Shown here: piece by piece, positions 26,767 to 36,410 of the stretch
Layout: each line of letters begins with the position of its first letter
Position numbering within the stretch: the stretch's first letter is position 1
Origin: Psychromonas sp. Urea-02u-13
Lineage (GTDB): Bacteria; Pseudomonadota; Gammaproteobacteria; Enterobacterales; Psychromonadaceae
DNA length: 64,000 bases
Assembly: GCF_002835995.1 (NCBI RefSeq)
Contig: NZ_PJBZ01000038.1
Location: 1 to 64,000 of the forward strand
Reading direction: 5' to 3'
The notes under the pieces: model-generated
Seen by the model: only the letters and a program-made list of their open reading frames with translations
The model's database searches: none
Told to the model about the DNA's origin: nothing
Translations under genes and position numbers: made by a program

Positions 26767-26843
26767 GGAGTGGTAGTTCAGTTGGTTAGAATACCGGCCT
26801 GTCACGCCGGGGGTCGCGGGTTCGAGTCCCGTCCACTCCGCCA
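26767..26843 (+). tRNA. tRNA-Asp (anticodon GTC), copy 4
   Basis: This is the last copy of the array. The sequence right after its CCA (ACAGTGTGAAATAGTAAACATG) is repeated with the tRNA tail in the tandem units downstream. The first intrinsic terminator follows at 26871-26895. Confidence 0.97.
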
Positions 26844-27230
26844 ACAGTGTGAAATAGTAAACATGAAAATAACCGCTTAATTGCGGTTTTTCTGTTTTTG
26901 TAATTCGACAAATCCTCACCGTAGAAAAACACTTACATACTCAAAGCAGTGTTATACAGTTATACTCGAAATATTCGAGTCCCACGCTAATGTCCACCAA
27001 CAGTGTGAAAGAGTAAATAAGAAAATAACCACTTAATTGTGGTTTTTCTGTTTTTAGAATTCGATAAATTCCCACCATAGAAAAAATACTTACATACTCA
27101 AAGCAGTGTTATACAGTTATACTCGAAATATTCGAGTCCCACGCTAATGTCCGCCAACAGTGTGAAATAGTAAACATGAAAATAACCGCTTAATTGCGGT
27201 TTTTCTGTTTTTAGAATTCGATAAATTCTG
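26821..27230 (+). repeat. Tandem tRNA-Asp-tail / terminator repeats
   Basis: Units begin at TTCGAGTCCC (26821 inside tRNA-Asp copy 4, then about 26974 and 27131), periods 153 and 157 bp. Each holds TTCGAGTCC, a CCGCCA- or CCACCA-like end, ACAGTGTGAAA, then a terminator stem AACCGCTTAATTGCGGTT (or its compensated variant AACCACTTAATTGTGGTT) with T5, and CAAAGCAGTGTTATACAG. In downstream units the T-arm is preceded by ACTCGAA, which pairs with TTCGAGT. The third unit is incomplete. The remaining gene-free stretch to 27430 shows nothing further. This is the same design as the array after tRNA-Phe. Confidence 0.85.
26870..26898 (+). terminator. Terminator of the tRNA-Asp array
   Basis: AACCGC-TTAA-TTGCGGTT (AACCGC pairs with GCGGTT) is followed by TTTCTGTTTTT. 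Copies follow at 27028-27055 and 27184-27212. The middle copy has changed both arms (CCGC to CCAC and GCGG to GTGG), which preserves pairing and argues that the structure is under selection. Confidence 0.75.
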
Positions 27231-27436
27231 CATAGAAAGTTATAGCGCTACAAAACCACCTCAGAAAAACATTAATCTCCTATCTATTAACTGCCCTATC
27301 TAAACAATAAAATACTTATAAGTAATTCTCAGTCAATTAATTGCACATAAATCATCGACTCTAAAATTTAATTATCCCTTCCAAATTAACAATGCCTTTA
27401 CCCCCTCTAAAATTAATACTCATATAAATTTCAGAC

Positions 27437-27464
27437 ATAAAAAAGACGGTATAAATACCGCCCT
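27437..27464 (-). terminator. pilU terminator
   Basis: The minus strand reads GGGCGGTATTTATACCGTC followed by T6. It lies about 35 bp after the pilU stop. Confidence 0.75.
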
Positions 27465-27498
27465 ACTCATTAATGCTAACCGAATTTATTATAATTTA

Positions 27499-28653
27499 TT
27501 AAGAAAAATCTAAATCATCAAAACTCATTTTAGGTTCAAGCGTTAAACCGCCTCCCTCTTTTTTAGCATTTTCTTCCATTTGTTCTGCAACGCCACCTTT
27601 ATGCAATTTAAACTTAAGTGCAATATTAGTCGGTGAATCCGAGTTTTTTGTCGCTTCCTCTTCACTAATACGCCCTTCAATGGCAAGTTCAAACAATGCT
27701 CCATCAAAAGTCTGCATACCTAATGACTTAGATTTCTCCATGACATCTTTTAACAAACCAAAATCACCTTTCTTAATCATGTCGCGCACGGTTAATGTGC
27801 CCATCATCACTTCGATAGCGGCACAACGCTTACCATCTAAGGTAGGCACTAAACGCTGAGAAATGAAGGATTTAAGATTATTACCCAGATCGTTTAATAA
27901 TTGCGGACGACGCTCCTCAGGGAAAAAGTTAATAATACGGTCTAAGGCTTGGTTGGCATTATTGGCATGTAAAGTTGAGATAGCTAAATGCCCTGTTTCT
28001 GCAAATGCTAACGCATGATCCATGGTTTCTCGGTCACGTATTTCACCAATCAGAATAACGTCTGGCGCCTGGCGAAGTGTATTTTTTAAAGCAGCGTGAA
28101 AACTACGGGTATCAACCCCTACTTCGCGTTGATTAATAATACTTTTTTTATGTTTATGTACAAATTCAACGGGATCTTCAATGGTAATAATATGACCCGA
28201 TGCATTTTCGTTACGGTAATCAATTAATGCAGCCAATGAGGTTGATTTACCCGAGCCTGTTGCACCAATAAATAAGACTAAACCACGTTTTGTCATGATC
28301 ACATCTTTTAGAATCTCAGGTAAACGCAAATCAGAAAACTTAGGAATTTCTACTTTAATATTACGTGCAACAATGGAAACTTCATTACGTTGCTTGAATA
28401 TATTGACACGAAAGCGACCTACGTTCGAGATAGAGATAGCGAGATTCATTTCTAATTCATGCTCAAATGTGGCCTTTTGCTCACTATCCATAATTGAATT
28501 AGCGATGATAGCCACCTCACCCGGCTGTAAAACATCATCACTTAAGGTTTTTAAGCTACCTTCAAACTTCGCTGAAGGTGGCGCGCCTGTCGCTAAATAA
28601 AGATCAGAACCATCTTTACTCGACAAGATATTCAGCATCTGTTCAAATTCCAT
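27499..28653 (-). CDS. pilU: Type IV pilus retraction ATPase, PilU type
   Basis: This 384-aa PilT/PilU-family ATPase has an N-terminal PAS-like domain (SDLYLATGAPPSAKFEG), Walker A GATGSGKST (about 132-140), the Asp box, IITIEDPVEFVH, Walker B DVILIGEIRD, the His box HLAISTLHANN, and a PilU-like C-terminal extension ending in acidic residues. The length and C-terminus favour PilU over PilT. No pilT is next to it, unlike the usual pilT-pilU pair. It stands alone with its own terminator. PilU helps PilT retract pili. Confidence 0.88.
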   Translation of the reverse strand: MEFEQMLNILSSKDGSDLYLATGAPPSAKFEGSLKTLSDDVLQPGEVAIIANSIMDSEQKATFEHELEMNLAISISNVGRFRVNIFKQRNEVSIVARNIKVEIPKFSDLRLPEILKDVIMTKRGLVLFIGATGSGKSTSLAALIDYRNENASGHIITIEDPVEFVHKHKKSIINQREVGVDTRSFHAALKNTLRQAPDVILIGEIRDRETMDHALAFAETGHLAISTLHANNANQALDRIINFFPEERRPQLLNDLGNNLKSFISQRLVPTLDGKRCAAIEVMMGTLTVRDMIKKGDFGLLKDVMEKSKSLGMQTFDGALFELAIEGRISEEEATKNSDSPTNIALKFKLHKGGVAEQMEENAKKEGGGLTLEPKMSFDDLDFS

Positions 28654-28760
28654 CGTTAACTCCCTTAATTCAAATTAAGCTAAAGTATGACATCAACACA
28701 CTTGCCCAACACAGTGATTTTTATCACTTTAATCATATTTTTAATTACGCTTTAAAGATA

Positions 28761-29641
28761 TTACGGCTGAATAGCGACTTTACGTATTAGCTCATCATAA
28801 TAAATTTTATCCGCCTGCATTTTAATCTTTGTCGACTCACTCAATAATGGATTATTCAGCTCAACAATAGTTCTATTATGCATATTCAGAAACCGTAATG
28901 TTTTCCCAAAATTACTGCTAAACATCGCTTCATATTCGTCATTATTTTGCAAAATAGCGAGCCCTTTACTGATACGCTCAGCAAGTTCAGGTTTATCCTG
29001 ATTAACAAAATAATAGAGTGGTAACGGATAATAAATAATAAGACTATTTTCTATCACTAAGCCTTTATATCCGTGAGTATAAAACTCTTTCACCACTTCA
29101 TTGGCACCACGAGAAAAACAATCAAAACGCCCAGCGGCCAGTAAATCGAACAATAAACTGTATTTTTTTGCCTTCCATAATTTCAAGCCATTGGCTTCCA
29201 TAATCTCAGTATCAGGCCAATTCTGGTGCAGCCCAATTTTTAACTTACTGCTTCTCAAGTCCTCTAAACTATAAATATGGTTAAATTTATCTTGGCTATC
29301 GGCCTGAATAAGGCAAATCCGATAACTCAGCAATGACCCGGTGACGGGGATGCGAATTGGAATCGCGAGTTTTTCTCTTTTTTCATTAGGTGCAAAAACG
29401 GCAATATCAATCCTTTTTGATTGTAATTGCTTGATGACCCTTCCCTGTTCCATTGCTTCTGAGGGGATAAGTTGGTATTCACCATATTCGTCACTGGTTA
29501 CCTGCAAAGCCCGCTTTAATAGCTCAGGCACCATCGAATTGGGATGCGTTATAACTGATCCCACACAACAATAGGCTGACTGTTACTCACAGTTGAAAAC
29601 ACAGCTAATAACATGATCAAAGATATTCTAAATAAATTCAT
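28761..29641 (-). pseudogene. Periplasmic solute-binding protein gene, frameshifted
   Basis: Downstream of a GGGGAGAGGGA ribosome binding site, ATG 29641 opens a signal peptide (MNLFRISLIMLLAVFSTVSNSQPIVV) that runs out of frame and stops. The mature part continues in another frame from about 29562 for 267 codons (SVITHPNSMVPELLKRALQ...). It has family 3 solute-binding features (LIPSEAMEQGRVIKQLQSKRIDIAVF; FDLLAAGRFDCFSRGANEVV). The switch lies at a (TG)3 run, CACACA on the plus strand at 29562-29567. Removing one TG restores VVGSVITHP. It is therefore broken, phase-variable, or a sequencing error. No transporter genes adjoin it. Confidence 0.75.
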
Positions 29642-29930
29642 TTCCCTCTCCCCTTTATTATCTTAAATATAGTATCTAGCCCTAAATTTATCTGCATAAT
29701 AAAAATTGTGTCACTTTAAATAGAAAAAACCAAAGCTATCTGCATCACATAAATTAAGCATAGATTAATATTTACGACTTCTATCACAAATAAACATCAT
29801 GAAAACATGATCAAACCCTCGCTAAATGGCTAACAATTAAACGGATTTAACATAGTATTAACAGCGTCTTTTCAGATATGGACAAAATATTGATGTGAAG
29901 TGATACATAACTGATTAAAAGGGAAATAAA

Positions 29931-30194
29931 ATGAGTTTTGAAAGTAAAGATACAGCTAAAAAATATTGGGACGAGAATATAAAACTCGTTATATCCCTAT
30001 TAAGTATTTGGGCGGTCGTTTCATTTGGATGTGGCATCTTATTCGTTGATTATTTAAACGAAATACAGTTTATGGGTTTTAAACTAGGATTCTGGTTTGC
30101 TCAGCAAGGCGCGATATACGTGTTTTTAGTGCTGATTGCTGTGTACGTACACAAAGCAAATAAACTTGATGAAAAATATGGCGTTGACGAATAA
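29931..30194 (+). CDS. DUF4212 small subunit of a sodium:solute symporter
   Basis: This 87-aa protein has two membrane helices (about 21-42 and 55-77). It matches the DUF4212 family (AKKYWDENIKLVISLLSIWAVVSFG; GFWFAQQGAIYVFLVLIAVYV), which occurs directly upstream of acetate-type symporter genes. AAAGGGA is 6-7 nt before the ATG. The 16-bp gap to the symporter gene implies one operon. It probably acts as an accessory subunit. Confidence 0.9.
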   Translation: MSFESKDTAKKYWDENIKLVISLLSIWAVVSFGCGILFVDYLNEIQFMGFKLGFWFAQQGAIYVFLVLIAVYVHKANKLDEKYGVDE

Positions 30195-30209
30195 TAGGAA
30201 GTAATAAAA

Positions 30210-31928
30210 ATGGATGTTCAAACATTAACTTATCTGGTTATTGGTATTACCTTTGCGGTATATATCGGTATCGCAATCAAAACACGTGCAGGCTCAACAA
30301 AAGAATTTTACGTAGCTGGCGGTGGTGTTCCACCAATTTTAAACGGTATGGCAACAGCGGCTGACTGGATGTCTGCGGCTTCATTTATATCACTGGCTGG
30401 GATCGTTTCCTTTGTTGGTTATGACGGTAGTGTTTACCTGATGGGCTGGACAGGTGGTTACGTACTACTTGCTCTGTTGATGGTGCCTTACCTACGTAAG
30501 TTTGGTAAATTTACAGTGCCAGATTTCATTGGTGATCGCTATTACTCGCAAACTGCGCGTACTGTGGCCGTCATTTGTGCCATCTTTATCAGCTTTACTT
30601 ATATTGCTGGTCAGATGCGTGGAGTAGGTGTTGTATTCTCTCGTTTCCTTGAAGTAGAAGTAGATACGGGCGTTTATATCGGTATGTGTGTGGTATTTTT
30701 CTACGCTGTTTTAGGTGGCATGAAAGGTATTACTTATACACAAGTAGCGCAATACGTCGTGATGATTTTTGCTTTCATGGTACCGGCTATCTTCCTTTCT
30801 GTGATGATGACTGGTCATGTGTTCCCGCAACTTGGGTTTGGTGCTGAAGTATTAGATGCAACGGGTAATAGCTCCGGTGTTTATCTACTTGATAAGCTAG
30901 ATGGACTTTCTACAGAACTCGGTTTTGCGCAATATACTGAAGGTGCTAAGAGCATGATTGATGTGTTCTTTATCTGTGGTGCGTTGATGTTTGGTACTGC
31001 CGGTTTACCCCACGTAATTGTTCGTTTCTTCACTGTGCCAAGTGTGAAAGCGTCACGTAGTTCTGCTGGTTGGACATTACTGTTTATCGCAATTATGTAC
31101 ACAACTATTCCAGCACTTGCTGCTTTCTCTCGTGTGAATATGATTGAATCTATCAATGGTGCAGATGGTAAAGGCATTCCACATGAGCAAGCACCTAACT
31201 GGGTTAATAGCTGGGAAAAAACAGGCTTGATTCAATGGGAAGATAAAAATAGCGATGGCAAAATGCAGTACACTAAAGGTGCTGAAAATGAGATGAAAAT
31301 CGACCGAGATATCATCGTATTAGCAACACCAGAGATGGCTAATTTACCAGCATGGGTTATTGCGTTAATGGCAGCCGGTGGTTTAGCTGCAGCGTTATCT
31401 ACTTCCGCAGGTTTATTGTTAGTTATTTCAACATCCGTTTCACATGATTTACTGAAAAAGAACCTTATGCCAAATATCTCCGATAAAAAGGAGTTAATGT
31501 ATGCACGTATCGCATCAGGCGCAGGTGTTGTCATGGCCGGTTACTTTGGTATTAATCCACCGGGTTTTGTGGCAGCCGTGGTCGCAATAGCCTTTGGTTT
31601 AGCAGCTTCTTCATTATTCCCTGCAATTACGATGGGTATTTTCTCTAAGAAAATGAATAAAGAAGGCGCAATCGCAGGTATGCTTGCTGGTCTATTATTT
31701 ACCACTGTTTATATTGCTTACTTCAAGTTTATAAACCCAAGCGCTAATAACGCTGACAACTGGTTATTCGGTATTTCGCCTGAAGGTATCGGTATGCTAG
31801 GTATGTGTATTAACTTTGCCGTAGCAGCCGCTGTGTGTAAAGTTACCGCAGCAACACCTCAATCGGTTGTTGATATGGTCGAGTCTATCCGTTTCCCTAA
31901 AGGAGCGGGTGAAGCACAAGATCATTAA
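30210..31928 (+). CDS. Sodium:solute symporter (ActP-like, probable acetate/monocarboxylate)
   Basis: This 572-aa protein of the SSS family has about 13 membrane segments. Landmarks are EFYVAGGGVPPILNGMATAADWMSAASF, GGMKGITYTQVAQYVV and AAGGLAAALSTSAGLLLVIS, which fit ActP-type symporters paired with DUF4212. A hydrophilic loop near residues 330-375 contains DKNSDGKMQY, similar to a calcium-binding EF-hand loop. The partners (DUF4212, then the CNMP-CBS-DUF294 and exonuclease genes) form a recurrent cluster in marine gammaproteobacteria. With acs 13 kb away, acetate is a plausible substrate. The exact substrate is not proven. Confidence 0.9.
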   Translation: MDVQTLTYLVIGITFAVYIGIAIKTRAGSTKEFYVAGGGVPPILNGMATAADWMSAASFISLAGIVSFVGYDGSVYLMGWTGGYVLLALLMVPYLRKFGKFTVPDFIGDRYYSQTARTVAVICAIFISFTYIAGQMRGVGVVFSRFLEVEVDTGVYIGMCVVFFYAVLGGMKGITYTQVAQYVVMIFAFMVPAIFLSVMMTGHVFPQLGFGAEVLDATGNSSGVYLLDKLDGLSTELGFAQYTEGAKSMIDVFFICGALMFGTAGLPHVIVRFFTVPSVKASRSSAGWTLLFIAIMYTTIPALAAFSRVNMIESINGADGKGIPHEQAPNWVNSWEKTGLIQWEDKNSDGKMQYTKGAENEMKIDRDIIVLATPEMANLPAWVIALMAAGGLAAALSTSAGLLLVISTSVSHDLLKKNLMPNISDKKELMYARIASGAGVVMAGYFGINPPGFVAAVVAIAFGLAASSLFPAITMGIFSKKMNKEGAIAGMLAGLLFTTVYIAYFKFINPSANNADNWLFGISPEGIGMLGMCINFAVAAAVCKVTAATPQSVVDMVESIRFPKGAGEAQDH

Positions 31929-31942
31929 TCGCTAACTGTTAT

Positions 31943-31980
31943 AGCGAACAACTACTCTCAAAGTAGTTGTTCGCTCTTTC
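31943..31980 (+). terminator. Hairpin after the symporter gene
   Basis: AGCGAACAACTACT / AGTAGTTGTTCGCT is a perfect 14-bp stem with loop CTCAA, followed by the weak T tract CTTTC. It lies between the symporter and the CNMP-CBS-DUF294 gene and may be a partial terminator or an mRNA 3'-end protector. Confidence 0.6.
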
Positions 31981-32007
31981 ATAGACAATTCTATAGGTTA
32001 CCTTGTA

Positions 32008-33852
32008 ATGGACACAACCGAACTTCAACCCGTTAGTAATTTCATCAAAACACTTCCCCCCTTCGACCAATTAACCGACCGACTTATTAACCAATGCTGT
32101 AGCGCATTATCTGTGGTTTATTACAGTAAAAATGAGCTATTAGTGCATGTTGATAATAACCAACCACAACTCTATATCGTGCGCAGTGGGGCCTTTGAAG
32201 TAACCACCGAGAAAGGCGCCTTGATTGACCGTATCAGTGATGGCCAGTTTTTTGGCTTTAGTGGCATGTTATCAGGTGAAAAAGTGGTTAATAAAGTACA
32301 CATTTTAGAAGACGGATTAATCTATCAACTGCCTTTAAAAATCTTTAATCATCTGCGCGCTTCAAGCCAAGTATTTGATCATTTCTTTAATCAAGCTTTT
32401 GCTAAACGTTTACGCCATCAAGGCGAAATTAAAAGTAGTAAGATTAATAGCAGTCGTATTCATTCGCTCATTTCAGAAAAAATGATTAGCATTAATAGCG
32501 ACTCATCGATCCAAAACGCAGCCAGTTTAATGTCCGAAAAACGCGTTTCATCGTTAATCATTATTGATAATAACCAGCTAACAGGCATTTTAACCGACAG
32601 AGATTTACGCAATCGTGTTCTCGCGAAAGGCTTAACCGGTGATACCTTAATAAAACAGGTTATGACCACCAATCCGGTCACCATTCCTAAAAACGCACTT
32701 GTCTTCGAAGCCATGTTATTAATGAGTGAAAAAAACATTCACCACTTACCCGTGGTTGAGAATAACTTACCGATATCGATGCTAACCAGTACCGACATCA
32801 TGCGCAGTCAAAGTTCACAGCCTCTACTATTAATCGGACAAATAGACCGTCAAAACAGCATAGAAAATATTGTTAACGTCAGTAAACAACTGCCCTCTTT
32901 ATTGCAAAACCTGATTGCAGGCGAAGCCAAAGCGCAAGAAATTGGGCGCATACTCACCTTAGTGACCGACGCATTAACAAAACGTTTAATTTTTATTGCT
33001 CAGGAGCAACTCGGTGAGGCGCCAATGCAATTTTGCTGGTTAGCCTTTGGCTCACAAGCACGCCAAGACCAAGCCGCAGGCGCTGACCAAGATAACGCCT
33101 TACTGCTTGAACAAGAAACAGATGAAAGTAGTGAACTTTATTTTAAAAAACTCGCAACAATAGTCTGCGCGGGTCTCGATAAATGTGGCTTCCCTTATTG
33201 CCCTGGTGACATCATGGCGACAACCCCTAAATGGCGATGCTCACTTGCTCAATGGCAAACCTACTTTCGCGACTGGATAAGCATGCCACAACCACGTGCA
33301 TTGCTTAATGCCAGCATATTTTTTGATATGCGCCCTATTTATGGGCAAACAGCCCTCTTTGAACAATTACAAAATGGCGTATTACAACAAACAAAAAACA
33401 ATGATATTTTTATCGCAGCTTTAACACGGAATGCAGTGCAACGTGTCGCACCATTAGGTTTCTTTAAAAACTTTGTGATAGAACGAGATGGAAGCGAAGT
33501 GAAAGGCATTGATCTTAAGCACAAAGGACTGGCACTGATTAATGATATTGCACGTATTTATGCATTAGCAAACGGCATTAAAGCCGTTAATAGCCAACAA
33601 CGCTTAATCGCCCTCATCGGTAATACAGGCCTTAACCAGCAAGATATGCATAACTTAATCGATGCGAGTGAGTTTATCGCGCATAAACGCCTTATGAATC
33701 AGGGCCTTCAATATGAGCAAGGCAGTGATTTATCAAACTATCTATTACCCAACAACCTCAGCCCATTAGCAAGGCACCATTTAAAAGATGCATTTAAAGT
33801 TGTGCATGATAGCCAAGCGGGTATAAAGCTTAAATTCTTAAGGCAGTTTTAG
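32008..33852 (+). CDS. CNMP-CBS-DUF294 putative nucleotidyltransferase
   Basis: This 614-aa cytoplasmic protein starts with a cyclic-nucleotide-binding-like domain (about 15-135). Paired CBS domains (about 155-275, with LTGILTDRDLRNRVLAKG and NIHHLPVVENN) and a DUF294 nucleotidyltransferase domain follow. The last has GSQARQDQAAGADQDNA (about 347-363), which keeps the GS...DxD active site. The helical DUF294 C-terminal domain ends it. The layout recalls GlnD-like regulatory uridylyltransferases. It overlaps the exonuclease gene by 1 bp and lies behind the symporter, so it may regulate that transporter in response to nucleotides; this is inference. Confidence 0.87.
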   Translation: MDTTELQPVSNFIKTLPPFDQLTDRLINQCCSALSVVYYSKNELLVHVDNNQPQLYIVRSGAFEVTTEKGALIDRISDGQFFGFSGMLSGEKVVNKVHILEDGLIYQLPLKIFNHLRASSQVFDHFFNQAFAKRLRHQGEIKSSKINSSRIHSLISEKMISINSDSSIQNAASLMSEKRVSSLIIIDNNQLTGILTDRDLRNRVLAKGLTGDTLIKQVMTTNPVTIPKNALVFEAMLLMSEKNIHHLPVVENNLPISMLTSTDIMRSQSSQPLLLIGQIDRQNSIENIVNVSKQLPSLLQNLIAGEAKAQEIGRILTLVTDALTKRLIFIAQEQLGEAPMQFCWLAFGSQARQDQAAGADQDNALLLEQETDESSELYFKKLATIVCAGLDKCGFPYCPGDIMATTPKWRCSLAQWQTYFRDWISMPQPRALLNASIFFDMRPIYGQTALFEQLQNGVLQQTKNNDIFIAALTRNAVQRVAPLGFFKNFVIERDGSEVKGIDLKHKGLALINDIARIYALANGIKAVNSQQRLIALIGNTGLNQQDMHNLIDASEFIAHKRLMNQGLQYEQGSDLSNYLLPNNLSPLARHHLKDAFKVVHDSQAGIKLKFLRQF

Positions 33853-34532
33853 TGTTACGCCAATATTTTATGAGGGCTTCTTTAGGTTATCAATCTTATC
33901 GATGCCCAGATAAGCGCTTGCGCGCCTACCAGCAAGCTTGTTTAGGATTATTAGCCCTACCGATTAGTGAAGCGCCCCTGCTCGCTTTAGACCTTGAAAT
34001 GACAGGGCTGGATGCCAAAAAAGATCAAATCATTAGTATTGGTATTATCCCGGTTATCAAGGGTCGGATAGAACTCAGTAAAGGCCAACATAAACTAATA
34101 AAAATTGCCGGCAGTGTCGGGCAAAGTGCCACGATACATGGCGTTGTAGACAACGACCTAGCGCAAGCGCTGTCATTAAGTGATGCATTAGAGTGGTTAT
34201 TTAGAGAAGCCACGGGTAGCTTGTTAGTCGCACACCATGCGCCATTAGATCTCAGTTTTCTAGAGCAGGCCTTGTTAAAAGAAAATTTTAAAAAGTGTCG
34301 CTTATTTGCCATTGATACCCTGCATATTGAGCACCAACGATTATTACGCAAACAACTCATGATAAAAGAAGGCGAACTAAGATTAACTAACTGCCGTAGA
34401 CGCTACAACCTGCCCTATTACGAAGGCCACAATGCACTTATTGATGCATTAGCCTGTGCAGAGTTATTACTTGCGCAAGTGAGTAAAATGGGGGGATTAA
34501 ATAAGATTAAAGTATCAGAGTTATTACGCTAG
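33852..34532 (+). CDS. DnaQ-like DEDDh 3'-5' exonuclease
   Basis: This 226-aa protein has exonuclease motifs ALDLEMTGLDAKKDQI (DxE), LLVAHHAPLDLSFLEQAL (Asp) and YEGHNALIDALACAELL (His, Asp). It is related to the polymerase III epsilon subunit but is distinct from dnaQ in this window. The GTG start overlaps the previous stop (TAGTG), implying translational coupling to the CNMP-CBS-DUF294 protein. The nucleic-acid substrate and why it travels with a transporter cluster are unknown. Confidence 0.88.
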   Translation: MLRQYFMRASLGYQSYRCPDKRLRAYQQACLGLLALPISEAPLLALDLEMTGLDAKKDQIISIGIIPVIKGRIELSKGQHKLIKIAGSVGQSATIHGVVDNDLAQALSLSDALEWLFREATGSLLVAHHAPLDLSFLEQALLKENFKKCRLFAIDTLHIEHQRLLRKQLMIKEGELRLTNCRRRYNLPYYEGHNALIDALACAELLLAQVSKMGGLNKIKVSELLR

Positions 34533-34584
34533 TAAATAAAGGCGTAAATAGAAAAGGTAATAATTGCAGATATAACAGCTAAAA

Positions 34585-34617
34585 AAACGCCAATCTATAA
34601 GTGATAGATTGGCGTTT
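34585..34617. terminator. Bidirectional terminator between the exonuclease gene and glnS
   Basis: AAACGCCAATCTAT / ATAGATTGGCGTTT forms a perfect 14-bp stem with a 5-nt loop. An A run on the left serves the minus-strand glnS transcript and a short T tract on the right serves the plus-strand cluster. Confidence 0.8.
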
Positions 34618-34662
34618 AAACAGACAATTATGCCCTAGCAATACACATTGCTAAATGCGTAA

Positions 34663-36318
34663 TTAAAAAGTCGCGCGTAATGCGGCAGTACGGTTGAATA
34701 CTAAGTTATCTACCGTTGAATCTTTACTGTCTGTGCAGAAATACCCTTCACGCTCAAACTGATACGCTTTTTCAGCAACCGCTTCAACTAAGTTTATTTC
34801 AACAAAACCTTTCTGTACCACTAATGATTCAGGGTTTAACGCAGTGTGAATGTTTTCTTCAGCAGCTGGGTTATCCACTAAAAATAGACGGTCATAAATA
34901 CGGAACTCAGCAGGTTTATTGATTTTTGCATCAACCCAATGAATAACACCTTTTACTTTACGGCCATCTTCAGGATTTTTACCTAAGGTGTCTGCATCAT
35001 AAGTACAGTGAACTTCTGTAATATTACCCGCTTCATCAGTTTTAAAATCATCAGCACGAATAACATAAGCATTACGTAAACGTACTTCTTTGTTCAATTT
35101 AAGGCGCTTGTATTGCTTATTACCGACTTCTTTAAAGTCAGCACGGTCAATGTATAACTCGCGAGAGAAAGGTAACGTACGTGTGCCCATGCTTTCATCT
35201 TTAGGATGACACGGTGCAATCAGTTGCTCACTTTTGTCTTCATCGTAGTTAGTAATGATCACTTTAATCGGATCTAATACCGCCATTGCGCGAGGTCCAT
35301 TTGCTTCAAGATCTTCACGTACACAAGCTTCTAATGAAGCAAGTTCAACTGTATTTTCTTGTTTAGTGACACCAATACGTTTTGAGAATTCACGTAATGA
35401 CGCAGCAGGGTAACCACGGCGACGCATCCCAGAAATCGTAGGCATACGTGGGTCATCCCAACCAGTTACGATATTTTCATCGATTAATGCTTTCAACTTA
35501 CGCTTAGACGTTAGTGTGTATTGCAGGTTTAAACGAGAAAACTCAATTTGACGCGGCTTCGCTTCAATACTGATGTTTTCTAATACCCAGTTGTACAGTG
35601 GACGATGATCTTCAAATTCTAAGGTACATAAGCTGTGTGTTATGCCTTCAATCGCATCCGAAATACAGTGCGTAAAGTCGTACATTGGGTAGATGCACCA
35701 TTTATCAGCTGTTTGATGATGGTGTGCAAAACGAATACGGTAAATAACCGGATCACGCATCTTCATATTAGGCGATGCCATATCGATTTTAGCGCGAAGC
35801 ATCATCGAACCTTCTTCAAACTCCCCCGCACGCATACGTGTAAACAAATCTAGATTGTCAGCAATTGAGCGATTTCTGAATGGGCTATCTTTACCCGGAG
35901 AGGTTAAATTACCGCGATATTCACGTGTTTGCTCTGCATTTAATTCACAGACATAAGCTTTGCCAGTTTCAATTAGTTCAACAGCAAACGCGTATAATTG
36001 ATCAAAGTAGTTTGAAGAATAACGGACTTCACCTTGCCATTTAAAACCTAACCAAGACACGTCTTTTTGAATTGCATGAACAAAATCAACATCTTCTTTA
36101 ACCGGGTTTGTATCATCAAAACGTAAGTTACAAGCTGCATTTGCATAATCGTTAGCAATACCAAAATTTAGGCAGATAGATTTTGCATGACCTATATGTA
36201 AATAGCCATTTGGCTCAGGCGGAAAGCGTGTCTGGATAGACTGATGTTTGCCCGTTTGTAGATCTTCATCGAGAATATTACGAATAAAATTGCTTGGGCT
36301 AGTGTCTACCTGAGTCAT
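34663..36318 (-). CDS. glnS: Glutaminyl-tRNA synthetase
   Basis: This 551-aa class I synthetase has the HIGH-type motif [12 protein letters not shown] and the KMSKS-equivalent TSKRKL. Other markers are [32 protein letters not shown] and the C-terminal beta-barrel domains characteristic of gammaproteobacterial GlnRS. It loads tRNA-Gln directly. It lies just downstream of nagE on the same strand but behind a terminator, the same order as in E. coli. Confidence 0.97.
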   Translation of the reverse strand: MTQVDTSPSNFIRNILDEDLQTGKHQSIQTRFPPEPNGYLHIGHAKSICLNFGIANDYANAACNLRFDDTNPVKEDVDFVHAIQKDVSWLGFKWQGEVRYSSNYFDQLYAFAVELIETGKAYVCELNAEQTREYRGNLTSPGKDSPFRNRSIADNLDLFTRMRAGEFEEGSMMLRAKIDMASPNMKMRDPVIYRIRFAHHHQTADKWCIYPMYDFTHCISDAIEGITHSLCTLEFEDHRPLYNWVLENISIEAKPRQIEFSRLNLQYTLTSKRKLKALIDENIVTGWDDPRMPTISGMRRRGYPAASLREFSKRIGVTKQENTVELASLEACVREDLEANGPRAMAVLDPIKVIITNYDEDKSEQLIAPCHPKDESMGTRTLPFSRELYIDRADFKEVGNKQYKRLKLNKEVRLRNAYVIRADDFKTDEAGNITEVHCTYDADTLGKNPEDGRKVKGVIHWVDAKINKPAEFRIYDRLFLVDNPAAEENIHTALNPESLVVQKGFVEINLVEAVAEKAYQFEREGYFCTDSKDSTVDNLVFNRTAALRATF

Positions 36319-36410
36319 TGTCTACCTCTAAAATTAACTTATAAAAAAACAGAGAGCAATCATCTTATATTCTGTAACTAAGCTCAAGAGAAAAGGCAAA
36401 TAGAGGGCAA

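Noticed and set aside
26333-26843. tRNA-Asp array as an integrated element attachment site or mobile cluster
   Set aside because: No integrase gene or direct-repeat boundary enclosing foreign genes is present; multiple tRNA-Asp copies are common in fast-growing marine gammaproteobacteria.
29880-29915. CRP site before the DUF4212 gene (TGTGAAGTGATACATA)
   Set aside because: Only the left half matches; the right half differs at two or more key positions.
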